Assembly: GCA_002298075.1 (NCBI GenBank)
Contig: DBLW01000098.1
Location: 1 to 11,786 of the forward strand
Length of the DNA: 11,786 nucleotides
Source of the DNA: Bacteroidales bacterium UBA714
GTDB lineage: Bacteria; Bacteroidota; Bacteroidia; Bacteroidales; UBA932
Direction of reading: 5' to 3'
The notes below the pieces were generated by a model. It was not told where the DNA came from. It searched no databases and saw nothing but the letters and a program-made list of their open reading frames with translations. The translations under genes were made by a program, and so were the position numbers. Of this stretch, positions 7,734 through 11,786 are shown in pieces. Positions within the stretch are counted from its first letter, which is position 1. The number at the start of each line of letters is the position of its first letter.

Positions 7734-7741
7734 CAAATATA
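7734..7741 (-). promoter_or_regulatory. Predicted -7 element of trxB
   Basis: Read on the minus strand this is TATATTTG, an exact TAnnTTTG match. It would start transcription near 7729, with a leader of about 20 bases to the ATG at 7709. No TTTG -33 element sits at the usual spacing. A 5-bp stem TGCTT/AAGCA (7743-7759) occupies the spacer region instead. Confidence 0.55.
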
Positions 7742-7817
7742 ATGCTTTTTTCAGAAGCAGATTTGATTTACAGCATAAAGTTGCCAAAGTGTTCAAGATA
7801 CATCACAGGCAAAACCG

Positions 7818-8681
7818 TCAGACCTTCATCATATACGACCTGGTCCTGCGGTAAACGGCGCCGAGCAGCCAATCGGGCAAAATTGCCGCCACAGGCATGA
7901 AAAGTTTATTCAGAAGTCCCGGCATCACTCCCCTGCGCCTCCTGAAAGTAGCTTTCAAAGCCTTGTCCACAGCCTTTTCAGGGTCAATCATCACTGTAAG
8001 CGCACGTGCAAGGGACCTTAGCCTGTCACTCAGCGGAATCAAAGGAGTGTCAACTGCGCCGAAATACGCATTCGTAACGCTTACGCCCGTCTTTGCGCAC
8101 TCTATCCTCAGTTCCCTGGAATACCCTCTCACAAAACGCTTTGTTACACCGTACATTCCTATCCCAGGCCATATCATCCATGCCGCAAGAGATGATATGT
8201 TGAGCACATACCCGCATCCCCTTTCTTTCATTGCCGGCACGTATTTGCGGCAAAGCATCAATGGAGTGTTCATGTGCACCATCATTATTGTCCATAGCAT
8301 TTTCTCGGAAGTCTCTACAATCCCCTGGCAATACATAAGGCCGGCATTGTTGACCAGCACCTCAACCTCACATCCCAGTGCAGAAGTCCTTTCATATACC
8401 CTGTCCGCTGCATCTGAAGCCGAGAGGTCTTGTACAACAGTTATTATATCAGGAGCATTCGGCCCGTTGGCTTCCTGTACGGCAGTTCCCCGGGACATCC
8501 CGCCATTCACAATGCAGCGGGTCTCCTCAAGTCCGGCCGCATTTATGTCAACCAGGACAAGCCCATATCCCATTGCAGCAAGCTTCTCCGCATATATCCG
8601 CCCCATACCGGAAGCGGCCCCGGTAATCAGGGCATAAGGTCTGCAATGTCCCGTCTCAATATCCTTTTCTTCCATCATCAT
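7818..8681 (-). CDS. Short-chain dehydrogenase/reductase
   Basis: This 287-residue classical SDR has the nucleotide loop TGAASGMG (20-27), the structural NNAG (111-114), catalytic Ser163 or Ser164 (NISSLAAW), and the YxxxK pair Tyr177 and Lys181 (YGVTK). Asp45 at the end of the second beta strand more often goes with NAD(H) than NADP(H), but that rule is soft. Residues 60-80 look like a family-specific insertion before the third strand. The C-terminal 35 residues (LFMPVAAILPDWLLGAVYRR) are hydrophobic and basic, and might bind membrane. Substrate is unknown. Three ATG codons in a row (8681, 8678, 8675) make the exact start uncertain by two residues. The gene is followed by trxB after 108 bases, but trxB has its own promoter element. 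Confidence 0.9.
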   Translation of the reverse strand: MMMEEKDIETGHCRPYALITGAASGMGRIYAEKLAAMGYGLVLVDINAAGLEETRCIVNGGMSRGTAVQEANGPNAPDIITVVQDLSASDAADRVYERTSALGCEVEVLVNNAGLMYCQGIVETSEKMLWTIMMVHMNTPLMLCRKYVPAMKERGCGYVLNISSLAAWMIWPGIGMYGVTKRFVRGYSRELRIECAKTGVSVTNAYFGAVDTPLIPLSDRLRSLARALTVMIDPEKAVDKALKATFRRRRGVMPGLLNKLFMPVAAILPDWLLGAVYRRTRSYMMKV

Positions 8682-8707
8682 TTACAGCTGTCATTCAAAA
8701 ATCCATG

Positions 8708-8715
8708 CAAATTTA
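8708..8715 (-). promoter_or_regulatory. Predicted -7 element of the SDR gene
   Basis: The minus strand reads TAAATTTG, an exact TAnnTTTG match, placed to give a leader of roughly 22-28 bases. No clear -33 TTTG lies upstream. An identical TAAATTTG on the same strand occurs at 8781-8788, so a second start is possible. Confidence 0.45.
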
Positions 8716-8789
8716 TCATTTTTTGCGTATTCCAGTATGTATTCCGTTAGTTTATCAGGTTATCCCAGATTAGAATTTTTCAAATTTAT

Positions 8790-8820
8790 TTTGACCATAG
8801 CATCTAAAATCATAACTTTG
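8790..8820 (+). promoter_or_regulatory. Promoter of the Fur-family gene
   Basis: This is a full two-part Bacteroidota promoter: TTTG (8790-8793), a 19-base spacer, then TAACTTTG (8813-8820). Transcription should begin near 8825, only about 9 bases before the first ATG, so the mRNA would have a very short leader. The position also rules against the TTG at 8828 as the start codon. Confidence 0.75.
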
Positions 8821-8833
8821 CGGCAAATTGCAT

Positions 8834-9289
8834 ATGACTATGACAACGCACAAATGTCCGGATATCGAAGAATTCAAGGCGATACTGAGGAAGCATTCGC
8901 TGAAGGCCACGCCCCAACGGCTTGCCGTTCATGACGCGATGATGTCACTCGGACACGCCTCAGCGGATATGGTTACTGAGGCTATCAAAGACAAGGGCAC
9001 TGCCAAAGTCACAATGGCATCAGTATACAACATCCTCTCCCAGCTTGCGCTGCTCGGAATATATGACTACAGGCTAAGCGCGAACAACAAGATGTACTTT
9101 GATGTAAACACATTCAGGCATCTTCATTTTTACGACTGCGAGAACCACACCTTCAAAGATGTGATAGATGATGAACTCATGGCGCAAATCGGCTCGATGC
9201 TCAGCAGGAAAAGAGTCAAAGGCTATAAAATCGAAAGTTTTGACATTCAGCTTATAGGACGGCAGACAAAAAAGAAAGCACAGGCATGA
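8834..9289 (+). CDS. Fur/PerR-family regulator lacking the zinc cysteines
   Basis: This 151-residue protein has the Fur winged helix at about 14-88 (LKATPQRLAVHDAM and VTMASVYNILSQLALLGI). Its dimer domain contains YFDVNTFRHLHFYDCENH (88-105). Compared with Bacillus subtilis PerR, likely regulatory-metal ligands are kept: His41, Asp90, His96, His98 and Asp109. The D-to-H and H-to-D spacings (6 and 11) equal those of PerR Asp85-His91 and His93-Asp104. The two structural CxxC motifs are absent: the first is Cys102-x-x-His105, and no Cys follows. It probably represses genes in response to metal or peroxide, but which is not decidable. ATG at 8834 fits the promoter best; ATG at 8840 is possible. 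The NigD-like gene follows after 53 bases without a promoter, so the two are probably co-transcribed. Confidence 0.88.
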   Translation: MTMTTHKCPDIEEFKAILRKHSLKATPQRLAVHDAMMSLGHASADMVTEAIKDKGTAKVTMASVYNILSQLALLGIYDYRLSANNKMYFDVNTFRHLHFYDCENHTFKDVIDDELMAQIGSMLSRKRVKGYKIESFDIQLIGRQTKKKAQA

Positions 9290-9342
9290 TGCAACAATAT
9301 GCACTATGCAAGCATCTATATGGCCGCCAACAATAAGAATAC

Positions 9343-10107
9343 ATGAACAAAATTTCCCAAGCAGTAATATCGGCAATTGCCGGAGCATCCATCATGGCAG
9401 CGGCATCCTGCTCGCAAGACAACACGTTGCAATATGGCATCTCTGCAATAGGCAATATAAGCGGCAGCAGTTTCAAAAGCGATTCCGGAACCATATTGGA
9501 CATAGAAGAGTACGCATGTGCCGAGCATCTTGATGACAATGACAGGGCATTCATAATATATGATGTACTGAACAAGAGTCCACATAGGGAAGCATATGGA
9601 ATACGGATACGGAAAGCTTACAAGGCCATTATCAAAGACCCGCTTCACGCAAGTGCCTTATCCGGGAACGAAGAAATGCAGAGAGAAGATCCGGTCAAAG
9701 TCACGGACATCTGGATTTCGGGAGGATATGTCAACATGTACGTGATGCTGCCAGTAATTCCAGGGAGCGGAACAGTCCATTCCGTGAACCTTGTTCTGGA
9801 TGACAGGGACAGCGGCACCGCAGGGTATTCATTCATAATCCGTCACAATGCATCCGGCGAGACCATCGGTGAAACCGGCCAGGAAAGATTCGTGCTCCAG
9901 GGCGGATTCATCAGTTTTCCGATTACCGGAATCCTTACAGAAGACAATGTACCAGTAATATTCAGATGGAAATGGTACAAATCAGCGGGAGACACCGGCA
10001 TTACATCAGAAACCGAGGAAAATATTCTTGAGGGCATCTTCCGCAAATCACGATTCGGACATGCTCCGGCCTCCCCGTCAGGCAAGACAATTTCCGGCAC
10101 ATTGTAG
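9343..10107 (+). CDS. NigD-like lipoprotein
   Basis: This 254-residue protein carries a lipoprotein signal: a hydrophobic stretch at 6-20, then lipobox AASC with Cys23. Residues 30-100 are compatible with the N-terminal OB-like domain of NigD-like proteins. Residues 115-215 are a beta-rich C-terminal domain containing the family-like DPVKVTDIWISGGYVNMYV (116-134). The NigD family was named from the nigrescin locus of Prevotella nigrescens and is common in Bacteroidales; biochemical function is not known to me. The tail after residue 235 looks disordered. Downstream of the Fur-family gene, it may be part of that regulator's response, for example in the envelope under metal or oxidative stress, but this is inference. 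It ends 10 bases from the convergent helix-hairpin-helix gene, and no terminator is obvious in the gap. Confidence 0.7.
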   Translation: MNKISQAVISAIAGASIMAAASCSQDNTLQYGISAIGNISGSSFKSDSGTILDIEEYACAEHLDDNDRAFIIYDVLNKSPHREAYGIRIRKAYKAIIKDPLHASALSGNEEMQREDPVKVTDIWISGGYVNMYVMLPVIPGSGTVHSVNLVLDDRDSGTAGYSFIIRHNASGETIGETGQERFVLQGGFISFPITGILTEDNVPVIFRWKWYKSAGDTGITSETEENILEGIFRKSRFGHAPASPSGKTISGTL

Positions 10108-10117
10108 GCAATCCGCT

Positions 10118-11011
10118 TTATGGAGGCACAAGCCTGCATCCGGCAAGCTTCAGGGCATTCTCACAAGAAATGATGCCGGAGGATTCCAGAGCCTCCACGG
10201 TACATAGAACAGGAGGATTGTTCTGCCTATACAGTACTATGGCACAGGCCGTCTCATAATTGCCGACATAAGGATGCTGCTTCAATGAATCAGCCGGCAG
10301 ATTCCATATCGGATAAGGGGTAATGCTTTCCTCAGATATGGTCACCAGGTCACGCAAGCCTTCAAATTTGTCACGGTCAAGCCCTTTTATGTCCATGAGC
10401 TGCTCCAAATTGGAATATCCACCGAGTGCCTTGCGATGACTCACAATACGCGAAGCGAACCACCCGCCTATGCCGGGGAGAGAATCAAATGCGGCCGAAT
10501 CTGCCGTATTGACATCAATCAAAGGAATGTCGATATAAGGCTCAAGACGCCTGTAAATGCTGTCTGACACGACAAAAGACTTCGCAAAATCACCCTTACG
10601 GCGAAAACGCCCGCCCTTGGCGCGATAATTAGCTATGGAGCGTGCCTGCTTCGGGGAGAATCCAAGGCGGCACAGGTCTTCTTCCGAAACCGTATTAGGG
10701 TCAAATCTGAAATTTTCAACACTGCGGAAAGGCACAGAAGACCTTACAGCCGTAACACGTGGTGAATGTGACGCATTCCTGCGCTCCACTACAGATGATT
10801 CAATCTTATCCGCCACAGCAGCACCCGCCTTTTCTTCCCTGTACACAAAGACCGTATCCGGACAATCACGGTTGGCGGCAATCCTGGTCACTGCCGCGCT
10901 ATGGACAAACAATGCCGTCTGATAGCCTATGACCAGAAAGACCATTGCCACAGCCCCTGTCACGAACGAACCGGACAAACCTGAATTTTTCTCTTTCCCC
11001 TCTTTTCCCAT
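10118..11011 (-). CDS. Membrane-anchored helix-hairpin-helix protein (ComEA-like)
   Basis: The 297-residue protein has one N-terminal membrane helix at about 13-36. A variable linker (40-100) leads to three helix-hairpin-helix units at about 103-160, 165-225 and 236-293. The middle unit, IDVNTADSAAFDSLPGIG (165-182), is the classic ComEA/UvrC-type DNA-backbone-binding motif, with glycine turns also at IKGLD (208-212). In naturally competent bacteria ComEA holds incoming DNA outside the inner membrane. Here neither competence genes nor other DNA-uptake genes are near, so the role is open. ATG at 11011 is preferred over 11056, because the predicted transcription start is near 11059 and would leave the longer form almost without a leader. 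Confidence 0.82.
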   Translation of the reverse strand: MGKEGKEKNSGLSGSFVTGAVAMVFLVIGYQTALFVHSAAVTRIAANRDCPDTVFVYREEKAGAAVADKIESSVVERRNASHSPRVTAVRSSVPFRSVENFRFDPNTVSEEDLCRLGFSPKQARSIANYRAKGGRFRRKGDFAKSFVVSDSIYRRLEPYIDIPLIDVNTADSAAFDSLPGIGGWFASRIVSHRKALGGYSNLEQLMDIKGLDRDKFEGLRDLVTISEESITPYPIWNLPADSLKQHPYVGNYETACAIVLYRQNNPPVLCTVEALESSGIISCENALKLAGCRLVPP

Positions 11012-11063
11012 AAAGCTCCAATTTATCAGCCAAGCAGTCTCTGAGCAGCTTGACATATGCCTG

Positions 11064-11095
11064 CAAATCTATGGGATACATCTCTCACAAACAAA
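11064..11095 (-). promoter_or_regulatory. Promoter of the helix-hairpin-helix gene
   Basis: On the minus strand a -33 TTTG (11092-11095), a 20-base spacer and a -7 TAGATTTG (11064-11071) form a good Bacteroidota promoter. The -33 element lies at the end of the T tract of the rsmI terminator, so termination and new initiation are only a few bases apart. The leader to the ATG at 11011 is about 48 bases. Confidence 0.65.
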
Positions 11096-11133
11096 AAAAA
11101 GACACCGGGGAAGGGCATCTTTTTCTTTTTTTT
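11093..11133. terminator. Bidirectional intrinsic terminator after rsmI
   Basis: GACACC (11101-11106) and GGCATC (11114-11119) pair, with two G-U pairs in the minus-strand RNA, around a 7-base loop. The stem is lengthened by flanking A and T runs, eight As on the left and a T-rich run on the right. Read on the minus strand it follows rsmI and ends in eight Ts. Read on the plus strand it also has a T tract, but no plus-strand gene needs it here. Confidence 0.7.
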
Positions 11134-11156
11134 ATAATTATTTCTTTTTTTTATAA
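11122..11156. repeat. Two tandem copies of a 16-base T-rich unit
   Basis: TTTCTTTTTTTTATAA occurs at 11122-11137 and exactly again at 11141-11156, separated by TTA. The first copy overlaps the terminator's flanking T tract. This is probably a small local duplication in the non-coding region after rsmI; no function is indicated. Confidence 0.7.
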
Positions 11157-11175
11157 AATTCAGCAAGCTTTTCAG

Positions 11176-11786
11176 CTAAACATTGTCGTCAGCCTCCTCT
11201 TTCCTGAGTTTGGCATAGGACTTTTTCTCACGTTTCTTTTCCGGAGCACCTTCTACGATAATCACGATTTCTCCTTTCGGCTCATGCTCACGATACCACG
11301 AGGCCACATCCTCTAATGCACCTCTTCTGTGTTCCTCGAATTTTTTGGAAATCTCCCTTGCGACAGAACAGCGGCGTCCCGAACCGAAAAATTCCGCAAA
11401 CTGCTCAAGAGTTCGCACAAGCCTGTAAGGCGATTCATAGAAAATAAGAGTCCTTGTCTCGTCCGCCAATTCGGCAAGACGTGTCTGGCGTCCTTTCTTC
11501 TGGGGCAGAAAACCCTCAAAACAGAACTTGTCACACGGATAGCCTGATGAGACAAGAGCTGGGACAAATGCAGTGGCTCCGGGAAGAGTCTGAACCTCAA
11601 TTCCTTCCTCGGCACAAGTGCGCACAAGAAGAAAGCCCGGATCGGAAATGCCCGGCGTGCCCGCATCACTTATAAGAGCGACATTCAAGCCGGCAAGGAT
11701 ACGTTCCTTTATCATTGCAGCAGTCTTGTGCTCGTTGAACTTGTGATGTGACTCAAGACGTCCTTTTATATCATAATGCTTGAGCA
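11176..11786 (-). CDS. rsmI: 16S rRNA (cytidine-1402 2'-O)-methyltransferase, 5' end beyond window
   Basis: RsmI uses S-adenosylmethionine to methylate the ribose of C1402 in the decoding centre of 16S rRNA. About 202 codons are visible. The frame stays open to the right edge with family-like residues (LKHYDIKGRLESHHKFNEHK), so the ATG at 11715 is internal and not the start. The tetrapyrrole-methylase fold is shown by SDAGTPGISDPG, LPGATAFVPALVSSG, FEGFLP, FYESPYRL and VAREISKKFEE in order. The first 25-30 residues, including the expected N-terminal PTPIGN motif, must lie outside. The protein ends soon after the methylase domain in a Lys/Glu-rich tail, so it seems to lack the extra C-terminal domain of the Escherichia coli enzyme. 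The intrinsic terminator beyond its TAG closes the transcript. Confidence 0.95.
   Translation of the reverse strand, partial: LKHYDIKGRLESHHKFNEHKTAAMIKERILAGLNVALISDAGTPGISDPGFLLVRTCAEEGIEVQTLPGATAFVPALVSSGYPCDKFCFEGFLPQKKGRQTRLAELADETRTLIFYESPYRLVRTLEQFAEFFGSGRRCSVAREISKKFEEHRRGALEDVASWYREHEPKGEIVIIVEGAPEKKREKKSYAKLRKEEADDNV

Noticed and set aside
7710..7796. A 29-residue N-terminal extension of TrxB
   Set aside because: The extra codons do not resemble any TrxB, and they contain the predicted -7 element. The start at 7709 gives the normal length and the expected beta strand before GGGPAG.
7897..8637. Long 246-codon plus-strand frame opposite the SDR gene
   Set aside because: The minus-strand frame carries all SDR catalytic motifs. 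The opposite frame has no promoter or recognisable motif and is a codon-bias shadow.
8774..8810. PerR- or Fur-box in front of the Fur-like gene
   Set aside because: AT-rich half-matches exist (AATTT/AAATT at 8774-8786, ATTTT/AAAAT at 8788-8810), but none fits a known box well enough, and such matches are expected by chance in this composition.
9290..9342. GATGC/GCATC stem between the Fur-like and NigD-like genes as a terminator
   Set aside because: The 5-bp stem has a long loop and no T tract, so it should not end transcription.
10899..11081. Small minus-strand frame of 60 codons overlapping the start of the helix-hairpin-helix gene
   Set aside because: It starts upstream of the predicted transcription start, overlaps a well-supported gene in another frame, and has no recognisable domain. 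Chance frame is more likely.
1..11786. Mobile element, CRISPR array, defence island or transferred segment
   Set aside because: No transposase, integrase, terminal repeats, spaced array, toxin-antitoxin pair or restriction genes are visible. Gene content is core chromosomal.

Overview
The window looks like a chromosomal segment of a Bacteroidota bacterium, most likely of order Bacteroidales. Three things point there. Several genes are preceded by the Bacteroidota-type -7 element TAnnTTTG instead of a TATAAT box. Shine-Dalgarno sequences are largely absent. The gene set fits: a BamD-RpoZ-RecN block, a NigD-like lipoprotein, and a LysM/periplasmic-binding fusion protein. Genus cannot be fixed by eye. 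I see no rRNA, tRNA, CRISPR array, insertion sequence, prophage gene or attachment site.

Layout. Positions 1-197 are a regulatory region with dyad symmetries around a predicted promoter, and perhaps the last codons of an upstream gene. It drives a tight plus-strand envelope operon: an OmpH/Skp-like lipoprotein (198-851), a family-4 glycosyltransferase starting with TTG directly after the preceding stop codon (852-1973), and a protein with two LysM domains and a periplasmic-binding-like domain (1975-3708). Its transcript probably ends at an intrinsic terminator at 3790-3820, which lies inside the oppositely transcribed recN.

From 8681 down to 3712 everything is on the minus strand: an SDR oxidoreductase (8681-7818), trxB (7709-6786, own promoter), bamD (6733-5843), rpoZ (5717-5394) and recN (5385-3712). 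trxB through recN have short gaps and could be co-transcribed. This would group thiol redox, outer-membrane assembly, RNA polymerase and DNA repair genes.

An AT-rich divergent promoter region (8682-8833) separates the SDR gene from a plus-strand pair: a Fur/PerR-family regulator that has lost the structural-zinc cysteines (8834-9289), and a NigD-like lipoprotein (9343-10107). The pair meets, tail to tail, a minus-strand membrane-anchored helix-hairpin-helix protein (11011-10118). Upstream of that gene, a terminator abuts its promoter and ends the 5'-truncated rsmI gene, which runs off the right edge.

Most of the window is ordinary core chromosome, and I did not find a convincing new multi-gene system. 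The points most worth a second look are the terminator embedded in recN, the atypical Fur protein with its NigD-like partner, the dyads at the first promoter, and the compact rpoZ-recN junction.
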